Assembly: GCA_003427395.1 (NCBI GenBank)
Contig: BFEA01000190.1
Span: 1 to 20,830, forward strand
Origin: Chara braunii
Taxonomy: Eukaryota > Streptophyta > Charophyceae > Charales > Characeae
Reading direction: 5' to 3'
Length of the DNA stretch: 20,830 nucleotides
Below are positions 1 to 8,855 of the stretch, in pieces (positions within the stretch are counted from its first letter, which is position 1; every line of letters begins with the position of its first letter). The notes under the pieces were generated by a model. It had not been told where the DNA came from. It made no database searches and was given only the letters and a program-made list of their open reading frames with translations. Position numbers and translations under genes: made by a program.

Positions 1-138
1 AGCGAGGATTACTGTATCTATGGGCGACAAGGTGGTGGTATACCTTCTGGTCATGATGCTTCGGCCTTGAATGGCATGCTAATTAATGGAGAAGGAGGCG
101 ATGGGGAATTGATGATGAAGCCTACTTTCTTTTGGATG
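1..138 (+). CDS. possible 3' part of an exon, unidentified
   Basis: Frame 1 is open from the first base of the window through codon ATG at 136-138, followed by GTGAGC, an acceptable splice donor; without splicing the frame stops at TAG 145-147. The 46 codons read as glycine- and aspartate-rich soluble protein, with an ALNGM-LINGEG stretch in the middle. That stretch faintly recalls the 'LINGxG' segment of plant multicopper oxidases, but the copper-binding histidine motifs would lie outside what is visible, so no function is assigned. The upstream part is cut off by the window edge and no partner exon was found downstream. It could also be a chance open frame. Confidence 0.25.
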
Positions 139-147
139 GTGAGCTAG

Positions 148-872
148 CTGCAATAAAAGTGCGGCGGAAATTCGGGTTGATACAAAGTATTACAAACCCT
201 CTTTCGTTCTTTGCCTCGGAGTTTAGTTTGTGGAATTTAAACCTGGGTGATCGTCATTTTTTACTCGCTTGAAGTGAAACCTCGACTTGTCGGTGGGTTG
301 GTATTGTGAAAACAGCCCCTGTGTTCGAGTGGTGTGCTGATAGTTTGGGGAATTTCTGGAAATTTTCGAGAAGTGATTAAAGCAGGGGCTAACGAGTTGG
401 GGAGTCATTTGGGCTTTGTTCGGTTTTTGAAGCTCGGTTTCAATAATCATTCCGATATTTTCGATAATATTCGTGAAGTCGTTCACCTGTCTACTTCATG
501 CGTGTTGTTCGTGAAGTTGCTTTTCGTGCTTTTCCTCACAGTCACTGAGTCATGTCCATGGTTTTCTCTTGACCATCTCCTTTCGTATCGTATGTTCCTG
601 GTATTCCGCTAATTCCTTTATGATTCAGCCTCGCTGTGAAAGTAGTTCAGGCTTGCGTTATCTCAGCACAGATCGGGTGAAAAGTGTTAGCGAATGAAAT
701 GGCAAGGCTATGCACGGATACTAAGAGCGATATTGACTTACGTGCATGTGCTCATACATGATGATGCAATCTTCTTACATCTATGAGTATTTTCCTGAAT
801 ACGATGATGTGCTATGGATCACGTTCTTTTAACGTGTTGGAGCTATCGTTTGCCTCCCCCCTCCCCCTCTTT

Positions 873-877
<5 letters not shown>
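148..877. other. no gene recognised
   Basis: Mixed-composition sequence with only short open frames on both strands (the longest are about 90 codons, none with recognisable motifs). It may be intron or intergenic DNA following the possible exon at the left edge. No repeat or RNA gene was seen. Confidence 0.5.

Positions 878-920
<43 letters not shown>
878..920. repeat. (CA)n microsatellite
   Basis: An uninterrupted CA dinucleotide run of about 21 units, preceded by a C/T-rich stretch (851-876). Cys-Val repeats read on the minus strand across it are an artefact of the microsatellite. Confidence 0.98.
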
Positions 921-924
<4 letters not shown>

Positions 925-1351
925 AGCCAGTCCGACACATAATGGAGAGCCCACAAAGGTGATGGATCTGCTAACTCATAATTTGATGATGCCTGTGATG
1001 GCATGCAACTTGATAGGCATTCCCTATGTGCTGCGCTTGCTGTAAGCATGCTTACTTGTTGCGGCAATACAACAGCTTGGCAGATGCCAGGCGATGTAAC
1101 AAACACATGTGTCGGTGATCAATGGTCCTCTTCTAGGTAATAAGATGTATTGGTGGTGACCACAGGGACCAGGCTCAGCGAACCTCATAAAATGCTTGCT
1201 AGCAATTCACATGAGTCATCCAAAAGCTGATGCTTGCAAAGTCGAAAAATATCTTCTTTTGTCCATCAATTGCACAGTCATTATCAGCTGATCAAACTAT
1301 CGGAGGACAAATTTTCTAAACCAAACACCATTTGGGAGAATAAGTTCTCAA
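921..1351. other. no gene recognised
   Basis: Unique-looking sequence between the CA microsatellite and the first long A tract. No convincing exon, RNA gene or repeat was seen. Confidence 0.5.
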
Positions 1352-1362
1352 GCGAGCAGCAG

Positions 1363-1412
<50 letters not shown>

Positions 1413-1420
1413 GAGCAGCA
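1352..1420 (+). mobile_element. 43-nt poly(A) insertion with flanking direct repeats
   Basis: A pure A tract of 43 nt (1367-1409) lies between two copies of GCGAGCAGCA (1352-1361 and 1411-1420). The left copy runs into extra AGC triplets. The arrangement is what target-primed reverse transcription would leave if almost only the poly(A) tail of an RNA were copied in. Alternatives are expansion of a short A tract or slippage within the AGC triplets, which could create the apparent duplication. Confidence 0.55.
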
Positions 1421-1737
1421 CATACGTGGCATCGAAGTTGTTGCGCGTGGAGTCGTAGGCATAGCCATTGCAGTGTACAGTTGTAAACATTAATGGGTGA
1501 GGGGCTATACACTATTACACATACACATACGCATCCGCATCTGAACCATTTAAAGACCAGATGCAACAAAAGTGGAACATCCGAAGAGCAGACAGAATAG
1601 ACAGGGGCACTACTTACAAGAGAAGCATTTTATCAGAAAGAAGGACAGAGTTATATATGGGCATCAGGATAGATAGAGGTGCGGGCATACACACATCATC
1701 GTTACAGATATGCAAAATAATGATGCAGACAGACATA

Positions 1738-1945
1738 GACAAATGCATCAACATAGAGACACCAAGATGCAGACATGCATAGATGACTGCACTGATGTAG
1801 TTGTGTCCAGATGCAGGCAGATATAGATGAATGCATCTGCTTAGAGGAGTCCCAGCACAGACAAGGACAAATGCATCCATGTAGAGGTGTCTACATATAA
1901 ACATACAGCAAGACAAATCCAAATGCATGCATGTAGGGACGTCCT
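1738..1945. repeat. degenerate ~45-bp tandem array
   Basis: Five imperfect copies of a unit with core AAATGCATnnATGTAGAGG followed by TGTCC-like ends begin near 1741, 1785, 1829, 1869 and 1921 (spacing 44, 44, 40, 52). A minus-strand open frame of about 100 codons crosses the array only because the period is often near a multiple of three. It is not considered a gene. Confidence 0.7.
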
Positions 1946-1982
1946 ATAATGGCCGGGCATTCTATTCGGGTGAAGACGGTAG
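1945..1982 (+). mobile_element. half copy of palindromic MITE family (copy 1)
   Basis: The segment starts TATAATGGCCGGGCATTC and ends GGGTGAAGACGGTAG. It matches, on the opposite strand, the left arm of the copy at 15444-15480 with few differences, and the arm at 3906-3935 less well. Only one arm is present and the inner hairpin is missing. Confidence 0.7.
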
Positions 1983-1984
1983 CA

Positions 1985-2540
1985 AAAACTGTGCTCGAGC
2001 GGCATTGCTCCACTTGCTGTCCGCTGTACTACTCTCCAATTCGCAAGTTCACTACCAGACGCCGTGACAGTGACAGCACTACCCAGAAGAAAATAAAGAG
2101 AGTGTTTTAGCTAGAATGCTTGAACATAAAGAAGTTAAAAGAAGCTATTATATCTCATTTAAGTTGGGCTAGTTTATTCTTAGGATTTCACACGGCGCCA
2201 ATAGGGTTCTGTCCACCCAGACTCCAGGCTCTCCGTCCAAAAAGGAATTGGGTCTAGACTGCTTGGGTAAGGGGAAGGACCATCCGTGTAACGACTTTGG
2301 CAGGCCGGAAATTGTACATCGCCGGACAGCTGATTGATTGTCCACGCGATTTCTGCGCACTGTCCAACCGATGTTCGACTTGTGCAGTGGACAGTAAGTG
2401 GAGCGATTTCGCACTGTCCGGAATTGGGCAGTGGATGGAATGAGACCATTTTTCTACTACGCTCTGGGTGCAATTACAGCCAGATTCATCCAGGTCGGCT
2501 GTAACTGGAGTCAGAATCCGTCAGATACATTTAGGAAGTG
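1985..2540. other. no gene recognised; short CACTGTCC repeats
   Basis: Moderately GC-rich sequence with scattered copies of CGCACTGTCC-like words (about 2355-2430). Two overlapping minus-strand frames of 80-100 codons run through 2169-2473, but neither shows a motif, good splice sites or convincing codon bias. Confidence 0.45.
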
Positions 2541-2557
2541 CTAGTATGAGTTTGCCC

Positions 2558-2775
2558 TCAGATGCACTCTTTTTTGAAGTGTGTGTGTGTTTTGTTCCTG
2601 TTGCACTCGTTTAGGTACGAGAGTTCTTTCAGAAATGAAAGCCAAAGAAAAAAAACAGAGAGTCGACCCGATGGTCGGTAGGCCCTGAGTTTCAAATGCA
2701 TCCTGGCACGTCCTGGTGCAAGATGCACTCGTTTTTGGTCCCTCGCCTGCTGGCAGACGCACTTGTTTTTTTGTG
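2558..2775. repeat. four scattered copies of a TGCACTCGTTT motif
   Basis: Words close to GATGCACTCGTTTTTTG occur near 2560, 2602, 2721 and 2757. They are too irregularly spaced to be a clean tandem array and may be remnants of a small repeat just upstream of the 68-nt A tract. Confidence 0.4.
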
Positions 2776-2820
2776 CCAGCCCAACAGATTGTAGAATGGA
2801 ACTGGGTACAAGGGAACAGG

Positions 2821-2888
<68 letters not shown>
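2821..2888. repeat. 68-nt poly(A) tract
   Basis: An uninterrupted run of 68 adenines, the longest homopolymer in the window. No clear flanking direct repeat was found, so it may be the tail of an old retroposon, an expanded microsatellite or partly a sequencing or assembly artefact. Confidence 0.95.
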
Positions 2889-2890
<2 letters not shown>

Positions 2891-2941
2891 ACCATGCACA
2901 CGCACTCAACTACCTGTGGAACCCTCCCCTGCTCCTAACTA

Positions 2942-2986
2942 CTGGTCCCCCTGGTCCCACTGGTCCCCCTGGTCCCACTGGTCCCC
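2942..2986. repeat. 9-bp minisatellite, five units
   Basis: Five tandem copies of CTGGTCCCM with M alternating C, A, C, A, C. Because the unit is three codons long it reads as collagen-like Gly-Pro-Pro triplets on the plus strand and Gly-Gly-Pro-Val on the minus strand, with no supporting gene around it. Confidence 0.95.
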
Positions 2987-3122
2987 CGGCAAAATCAGTG
3001 ACGGCAAGCTGCCTTCGAAGCGATAACGAACCAGGATCAGCAGTCTGGGAAAAAGCTGGTTCGGGTGGGGCTTGTAGGAACCAGGGATTCAGTGCCTTAG
3101 GGGGTATGGGTTTCACGGTTAG

Positions 3123-3123
3123 N
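3123..3123. other. ambiguous base next to G-runs
   Basis: A single N sits beside G runs (3124-3130 and 3133-3140) that could form a G-quadruplex and probably caused the base-call failure. Confidence 0.9.
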
Positions 3124-3276
3124 GGGGGGGTAGGGGGGGGCGTGGATAGGGGTATAAGCTTGGGAGATCAATTTTTTTTCTGTGGATGGGAACACAACAC
3201 ATTGGAATTTTGCCTTTATTATTGGCATTGTGGAATTTGTGGTTGCATTAGGTGCTTGTTTTTTTCCACAAAGGAA

Positions 3277-3305
3277 TTAGGGTTTAGGGTTTAGGGTTTT
3301 AGGGG
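3277..3305 (+). repeat. interstitial plant-type telomeric repeat
   Basis: TTAGGG, TTTAGGG, TTTAGGG and TTTTAGGGG in succession, i.e. three to four units of the plant telomere repeat. Degenerate units recur nearby (3615-3630) and isolated TTAGGG-like words are scattered to about 3700. The flanking DNA is ordinary, so this is an internal tract and not a chromosome end. Confidence 0.85.
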
Positions 3306-3546
3306 TCGAAAGGTTTTTAACTTCGGAGGCTTGAGGATTCCAGGTTTGGCGGACGCAGATTTTTATCTTCTTTTTTTCCTTTTTGTTTGCTGCATGATTG
3401 CCATCAGGGATAACAGAATGAAGGGTAAGATTTGGATTTAGGGGCTTAAACCACCAGTACTTCCTAAAGTCGTGCCCTTCAACAAGCCACGAGTTTAGGA
3501 AACGTACAGGCCACCACAGGAGCGCTCCGACTAGAAACGTTTCTAC

Positions 3547-3569
3547 TTTTTTTTTTTTTTTTTTTTTTT
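3547..3569. repeat. 23-nt poly(T) tract
   Basis: An uninterrupted T run within the telomere-like region; no flanking duplication was recognised. Confidence 0.95.
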
Positions 3570-3614
3570 CCATGGCTGATAGCTGGGCCAAGTACGAGTG
3601 GTTTAACTTTTGTT

Positions 3615-3630
3615 AAGGGTTTAGGGTTTA
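3615..3630 (+). repeat. second short telomere-like tract
   Basis: AAGGGTTTAGGGTTTA, about two units of TTTAGGG, 310 bp from the main interstitial tract. Confidence 0.7.
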
Positions 3631-3831
3631 AGATTTACGACCATAGGAAGGGATCATTGAGCTAAGGATTTTTGTTTAGGGGGTCCATGGCTTAGGGACG
3701 AGGAGTTTGTGGGCTTAGACGCGGAGGAGGGTCTGTCTCTGACATCTTCAAAATTTTTGCCATGGAGTCATGGGCTACTATCTTATCGCAGGTAGGTTAA
3801 TATTACTCCTGGGGTTTATGACCGTATCGTC

Positions 3832-3890
3832 GTCCATTTTTTATAGCTGTATCTGGACTGAAAATTGCACCAAATACGGCTATAATGGAC
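3832..3890. mobile_element. palindromic MITE core (copy 2a)
   Basis: The arms GTCCATT...TATAGCTGTATCTGG (left) and CCAAATACGGCTATAATGGAC split by position (3870-3890, right) are imperfect reverse complements around an ACTGAAAATTGCA centre. The same core occurs inverted at 3935-3990 and again at 15475-15525. The longer outer arms seen in those copies are missing here. Confidence 0.75.
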
Positions 3891-3905
3891 AACTTCTGAA
3901 GATCA

Positions 3906-4010
3906 CTATCGTCTTCGCCCGAATGAAACGCCTGGTCATTATAGTCGTATGTGGTGCAGGTTTCAGACCAGATACAGGTATAAAAAATGACCGGGCATTC
4001 TTATTCGACA
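3906..4010. mobile_element. palindromic MITE (copy 2b), inverted to 2a
   Basis: Outer arm ACTATCGTCTTCGCCCGAAT at 3906-3925 and its decayed counterpart CGGGCATTCTTATTCGACAT at 3991-4010 enclose the inner hairpin GTCATTATAG...AAAAATGAC (3935-3990). Copies 2a and 2b face each other, so together they could fold into a larger foldback. No target-site duplication was clear. Superfamily unknown; there is no transposase in the window. Confidence 0.75.
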
Positions 4011-4071
4011 TACCCAAATTCAAGGAGAATATTTTCTGTGAAAGGCTAGTGCACTGCAAAAAATATCACAT

Positions 4072-4094
4072 TCGGATTCGGGTGAACACGGTAG
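4072..4094 (+). mobile_element. MITE outer-arm remnant
   Basis: GGATTCGGGTGAACACGGTAG differs at only a few positions from the outer arm of copy 1 (CTATTCGGGTGAAGACGGTAG). Confidence 0.5.
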
Positions 4095-4379
4095 CCTTGA
4101 GGGCTTGTGTTTTAGGGGCATGGGACTGGCAGACTCGACGGGTTGACGACCCTGTTCAGGACTTTAAGCCTAGAAAACAAAAAGAGGTTTGATTTGTATT
4201 GCTGCATTAATCTGTCAAAAGTTGTCAGCACAAGAAGAGAAAAGAGATGGAGTTATTTGATATGCATTACTACTAATTCTCTACCTTTGCAATGTTTGCA
4301 TGTAAACAACAATGAATGCAGAGACAATTACAATTTTGCCCCTGCACAAGTTTGACACGCGTAAATCTAGAAATGGTCC

Positions 4380-4383
<4 letters not shown>

Positions 4384-4432
<49 letters not shown>
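4384..4432. repeat. (AT)n microsatellite
   Basis: About 24 uninterrupted AT units immediately left of the hammerhead-containing segment. Confidence 0.98.
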
Positions 4433-4434
<2 letters not shown>

Positions 4435-4476
4435 TCACAAACAGAATTGCCCGGTAAACCGTAGGTAGAGAGAGAG

Positions 4477-4570
4477 AGAAGAGGACAACAAACGAGGGGC
4501 TGTGACAAGCTGTTTCGTCGGAGTTTCACCGACTCATCAGGAGGCTGAACCCTCAACAGTCTGCAGAATC
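4477..4570 (-). repeat. hammerhead-bearing dispersed repeat unit
   Basis: On the minus strand this segment includes the hammerhead and a conserved downstream tail GTCACAGCCCCTCGTTT. A relative lies at 8797-8855 on the same strand, where the tail and loop II are kept and the core is destroyed. The limits of the repeat are not known. Confidence 0.6.
4504..4565 (-). ncRNA. type III hammerhead ribozyme
   Basis: Read on the minus strand. Stem III 5' strand GCAGACUGU (4564-4556); U17 at 4555 is the predicted cleavage nucleotide. Stem I is GAGG/CCUC (4554-4551 with 4544-4541), closed by loop GUUCAG. Core box CUGAUGA is at 4540-4534. Stem II GUCGG/CCGAC (4533-4529 with 4521-4517) is perfect with loop UGAAACU. 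Core box GAAA is at 4516-4513, and stem III 3' strand ACAG-CUUGU (4513-4505) pairs with the first strand with one mismatch. Loop I contains UUCA, complementary to UGAA in loop II, matching the loop-loop contact of natural hammerheads. The open stem is stem III, so this is type III, the class found in plant retrozymes. The cleavage triplet is GUU rather than the usual GUC, which may make it slow or inactive. Confidence 0.85.
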
Positions 4571-4664
4571 CCCTCACTGATTACACTGTAAATGATAATC
4601 TACCTTAACCAAAATCAAAGTAGACTATCACTCACCCACACCAGATGGAAAACTCTACATATTG

Positions 4665-4702
4665 TATATATATATATATATGCATATATATATATATATA
4701 TA
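4665..4702. repeat. (TA)n microsatellite with GC interruption
   Basis: TA units interrupted once by TGCA near 4681. An AT-rich tail continues to about 4740, where the LINE-derived sequence begins. Confidence 0.95.
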
Positions 4703-4801
4703 AAAGAACATTATATGTATTTATATGTATATGTATATACATTGTCATAGAGAACTGGCCAGGTTAACCATCATAGGCAGAAAGGTAGAAAAGGACGGGA
4801 A

Positions 4802-7800
4802 GTGGTGAGACGCAAACTGGATTACTACTTAGTGGGGAAGGGTTTTTCCCAAGCGGTTACTCACGTCCGTCAACAGTCTCATCCTCTGTCTGATCACAAA
4901 CCGGTTCTAATTGATCTAGTGCTCTCTGGGGTGCTGGGGAAGGGGAGGAGTTACTTCAAGCTAAATGCGCAGAACTTGGAGGATCCAGGTTTGCTGAGCT
5001 GGGTGCAAGGCCACTGGAAAGACTGGCAGGGTACACGTCCCCTCTTCCCCTCCACAACAAATTGGTTGGATGGGGAAACACCAGTAATCTCAGGGATGTT
5101 GGATATGAGCTCAAGGATCTTGGCATGGGAGTGGAACGTGAAAGAGGATCAGTGTAGAAGGAGGGTAGAAGAGGCAGAGAGACGAATGGAGCAGCACCCA
5201 ATCTCTTAATTGGTTTGGGCCAGAAAGAGGGAAATCAGACTTGTAGAATGGGAAAAGTAGCAGACGGAGAAGCAAACGCGATGGGAGGAGATGTTAAAAG
5301 TCAAGGGCATTCTAGTTCACGACAGAATCATGAAGGAGACGTTTCGGAAGTTGCTCCCGAGCTCCTCGTTTCACCAAGTGGTACAACTGAATCACCCCTT
5401 CGCTCAAGATGCCCCACAAGCCACCACCCAGGAAGACATGTTGGAGTATGCTAAACTGTACTACGCAGACATCCTTACCTCAAGAAGAGTTCAAGACTCA
5501 GTAAACTCCTATTTGTCCTTGAGCTGGACATGTGGGAAGACACTATGGTTCAGCTAACGGTAGAGGAGAGGTTGGCCTTGGACAGACCAGTGACTATAGA
5601 AGAACTGAAGCAAAGTCTATGGCCCCTGGGAAATGTCCGGGACAAGATGGTCTCACAGTAGAATTTTACCGAGCCTGTCTGGATGTGTTGGGCCCCTCAT
5701 TGGTGAAAGTTTACAACGATGTCCTACTAGAAGGTGCATTGGGAGGAGCCATGACTCATGGGGTGATTTCTGTGATGTTTTAAAAAGGGGACAAAGCAAA
5801 CATAAGAAATTATCGCCCCATTTCGGTGTTGAACGTCAACTATAAGCTTTTGGCAAAAACCTTGGCTATACGCCTCGGGAAGGTTCTTCCAAGATTGGTG
5901 GAAGGCGACCAAGGAGCGTTCGTTCCAGTTTTGTAAATATTCTAACAGCCATCGAATCCTTTGAGGTCATTCAGGAGGAGAATCTGGACTTCGCGGTTCT
6001 GCTGTTGGACATGGACAAGGCTTATGATAAAGTGGGGTGGTCATTCGTCGTGACTACGCTGAGGAATATGGGATTTGGCCAGGGTTTCTGCAAGTGGGTG
6101 ATTGCAATGCATATGCTGGCCACCTCAGTAGTTCAGGTCAATGGTCATTTGTCTAACTCCTTTCACCTGTCACGATCGTTGCGCCAAGGCTGCCCCCTAG
6201 CCCCTCTTCTCTTTGTGCTGCAGTTGGAGATCCCAATGAACCGCATTCGGAAACACCCACGGATCAGAGGACTACCGGTTTCTGCTACCAGAGAGTGTAG
6301 AACAAAAGCACTAGCGGATGATCTGTTCCTGGTCTCAGCCAATACCGCGAAGTCGATGGGGGCGCTGAAGGAAGTACTGGCGGAATATTCCTTGTTGTCC
6401 GAGGCCTCGATGAACTGGAACAAGTCTACGTACTTGCTGTCAGAGGGCCGGAATCTAGAGGTTGATTGGGGTATGCAAAGGGTGGATCCGGAGACGGCGG
6501 AGCGGTTCCTAGGGGTAATGGTAAGTACTCGTCTGATGAGTATCACGCAGGGCGCAATTCTACAACAGAGAGTAGTGGCCAGATTGAAGGTGTGGGGTTC
6601 GGCCTGGCACCTTTCACTCTTCGGAAGAGCAACAGTGATTAACGTGGCCCTGCTCTCCCTGATCTGGTTTGTGGGAACAGTAAGGAAAGTAGCATCGACA
6701 GTGCTGATAGAGATCCGAAGATTAGCATCCAGGTTTCTTTGGAAGCCAAGAGCGGTAGCAGAAGAAGGGTTCATGTCTAAAGTTGCCTGGGACCTCATCA
6801 CCTACCCCAAGGAGCAAGGGGGTTTGGGTGTGATTGACCCGCAAATGAAGAACCAGGCTCAGCTGAGATAGTGGCTGGCCAGGGTGGCAATGGCGGAGAG
6901 CAAAGATGATTGGATCCTATTAGCGGAGAGAATCCTGATGAAAGACTGGGGCATAGGCAGGGCGGATGATGTTTGGCTCTGTTTTTTTATGAAATCCTCC
7001 ATGAAAAGGAGGCTGTCTTCAGAGTTTTGGGATGCGGTAAAAAGGGCCTGGCTCAAACACCCACCGGAAGTTCAAAAACCACCAGGCACGAAGGAGGAGG
7101 TTCTGAGGCAAGGCCTATTTGAAAACAACTTCATTTTGGATGAGGAGGGGAACTCTTTTTCGGCTGGATCAACGCCGGGCTCCTTTGGTAGAGCCTGGAT
7201 GCGCAGAGGCATCTCCAGAGTGGGGGACCTGTGGGCGGAACTCCAAGGTACCTGGAAACCGTTGGGGGAGCTTCTCCCTACTTTACAAGGGCTGTGGCAC
7301 TCAGAGATACACTGGCAACAGCTACTGCGAGCCATCCCCGCCCGCTGGAAGCAACTACTGGGCCCAGAAGGGCTAGACCGTGTCGGCACATGATATGCTC
7401 CCGCTCTGGACGATGAAGGACACGGAGGAGCCAAGCTTTGGCAGGTCCAGCGGTTGACAGTCAGTGGGTTCCGCGAAGTCCAAAAGTGGACAGTGGTTGA
7501 TCAGGCTGGGATACTGGTCCCAAGTGGGGAAGAGACGATCAGACAATGGACAAACCCCCCTCGGGTAAGGGTAATCCAGCGTCGGAGCCGGAGACGAGTG
7601 CTGCTATCCACGACGTGGGTAGGGAGGGTACCGCTGCGGGAACTGTGTATAGACCCGACAGCGTGGCAATGGGAAGGAGGGGTAGTCTCAAGAGCCAGTC
7701 CACGGGGGTTAGACCTATCTAATTTCTCAGTAAGCGAGTCGTACAGGTTGGCTGTCCACAGAGGGAGGACTCCTGCAGAGGTGGCGGTGTCCAGATGGAG

Positions 7801-8443
7801 CGCAGTTCTGTTGGAGGACCTCCAGGGAAAGGAGGGAGAGTTTCTTAACCTGTGGAATGTCCTTCTCACGCTACCTGACCTTAAACAGGTTAGTCTGCTG
7901 TGGATGCTGTCGATGTTGGTTACCCCCTCGGCTGTATGGTTATGTAGCAGACGAATGGAGGCACAGCTGACCTGCCCCCGCTGTTCTTGGCCTTTTGAGT
8001 CCACTAAACACCTATGGTGGGATTGTCCGACGTCGAGAAGGGTGTGGAGATGGTGGGAAGACCATTGGAAAAGAATGGGGGGAGAAGGGATTGAATGGGA
8101 TGAAAGGTGGGTCTTGCTGGGTTTTGAAGGAAACGCGCAGTCTGGGAAAAAGGGCTGGCCATATGTGGCACATGCAGTCAGGGCAGTGATCTGCTCAGTG
8201 ATTTGGGCGGATAGGAACAGGGCCAGGTTTGAGGGCCGCCCATTCTCAGATCTCGAGACTAAGGCAGATATCAAAAGGGGATTAAGGAGGGCAATATGGG
8301 CGGACTGGCGAAGCAAAGCCAGGTCTGGCAAAGGCGCAAGGAGGAACCTTTGGTGGTTTCTGAGGTCATGGGCAAAAGGAAACCAGCTGGCAGGAGTTCA
8401 CACCACACGAGGATTGGTGATCTCGAGGTGGTTGAGTAGTTAA
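4802..8443 (+). pseudogene. LINE ORF2 (EN remnant-RT-zinc knuckle), broken
   Basis: Nearly all of it lies in frame 2. The endonuclease end shows KLDYYLVG and the SDHKPV motif (about 4817-4905). RT motifs: GKCPGQDGLTVEFYR (about 5628-5672), IRNYRPISVLN (about 5799-5831), LDMDKAYDKV with catalytic Asp at 6008-6010, RQGCPLAPLLFVL (about 6182-6220) and ALADDLFLV with the Asp pair at 6317-6322. The C-terminal CPRC-x8-H-x4-C knuckle (7973-8026) matches the zf-RVT family. Lesions: stops at 5207-5209, 5258-5260, 5781-5783, 6869-6871 and 7391-7393; frame changes near 5518, 5617 and 5926, the last with loss of a few codons. The aromatic residue that normally precedes ADD is missing. The encoded protein would have nicked target DNA and copied LINE RNA in the nucleus; this copy cannot make it. 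The stop at 8441-8443 is the natural end. Confidence 0.9.
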
Positions 8444-8622
8444 ATAATAGGTGAGTGTAGTGGAGAGTAGGGGGTAGGAGGTGAGTTGGGTGTAGGGGAC
8501 CTGGTACTCGGTCAGTAAGGGGGAGGCTAGAGAGTATCTATCGACACCAGGACACTCGGTGCACTAGGGACGCAGTGGTCCATTAGGAGAGTGTCTTAGT
8601 TATCACAGGAACAGGTTGTTCC

Positions 8623-8657
8623 ACCGAGCCGGGTAGGCTCGGTCGTCGTTTTAGACG
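8623..8657 (+). promoter_or_regulatory. paired stem-loops in LINE 3' UTR
   Basis: ACCGAGCC (8623-8630), loop GGGTA, GGCTCGGT (8636-8643) form a perfect 8-bp stem. It is followed immediately by a smaller hairpin CGTC/GACG (8644-8647 with 8654-8657). Structured 3' ends can be the recognition site of LINE reverse transcriptases. That role here is inferred from position. Confidence 0.55.
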
Positions 8658-8796
8658 TCTGCAGTAGTCACTGTTTTGATATTGAGATGACAGTAGGATA
8701 GTAAGTGAGCAGATGAAGGATGGGAGGATTATTGGTCTGACTGGGTTATTTGGATGTTTTCTCTGAGAGATTCCATGGTGAGTCCCCAGCTCGTAT

Positions 8797-8855
8797 GAGG
8801 ATGGGAAACGAGGGGGTTGTGACGGACTGTTTCATCCGTGTTTCACCAACTTTAA
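8797..8855 (-). pseudogene. decayed hammerhead-related repeat
   Basis: On the minus strand it aligns with the hammerhead unit at 4477-4540 at roughly three quarters identity, keeping GGUGAAAC, the GAAAC box and GUCACAnCCCC(C)UCGUUU. The CUGAUGA box is replaced by CUUUAAA and stem II is mismatched, so it cannot be a ribozyme. Confidence 0.6.

Noticed and set aside
1614-1928. Minus-strand 104-codon Cys/His-rich frame
   Set aside because: It is the translation of the degenerate ~45-bp array.
2716-3294. 192-codon plus frame with poly-lysine and a collagen-like Gly-Pro segment
   Set aside because: It is produced by the A68 tract and the 9-bp minisatellite, with an N in the frame and no start, splice or codon evidence.
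3277-3305. True chromosome end
   Set aside because: Only a few units are present, and ordinary sequence continues on both sides.
3770-4192. 140-codon plus frame
   Set aside because: It runs through two MITE copies; no motif or splice support.
4504-4540. Type I hammerhead reading with GUC at 4506-4504 as cleavage site
   Set aside because: Stem I would not pair; the type III reading has three good stems and complementary loops.
6530-6560. CTGATGAG on the plus strand as a second hammerhead
   Set aside because: It lies in RT coding sequence, with no stem II and no GAAA box at the right distance.
6163-8331. Long minus-strand frames antisense to the LINE (212 and 276 codons)
   Set aside because: They mirror the RT and connector coding strand and have no motifs of their own.
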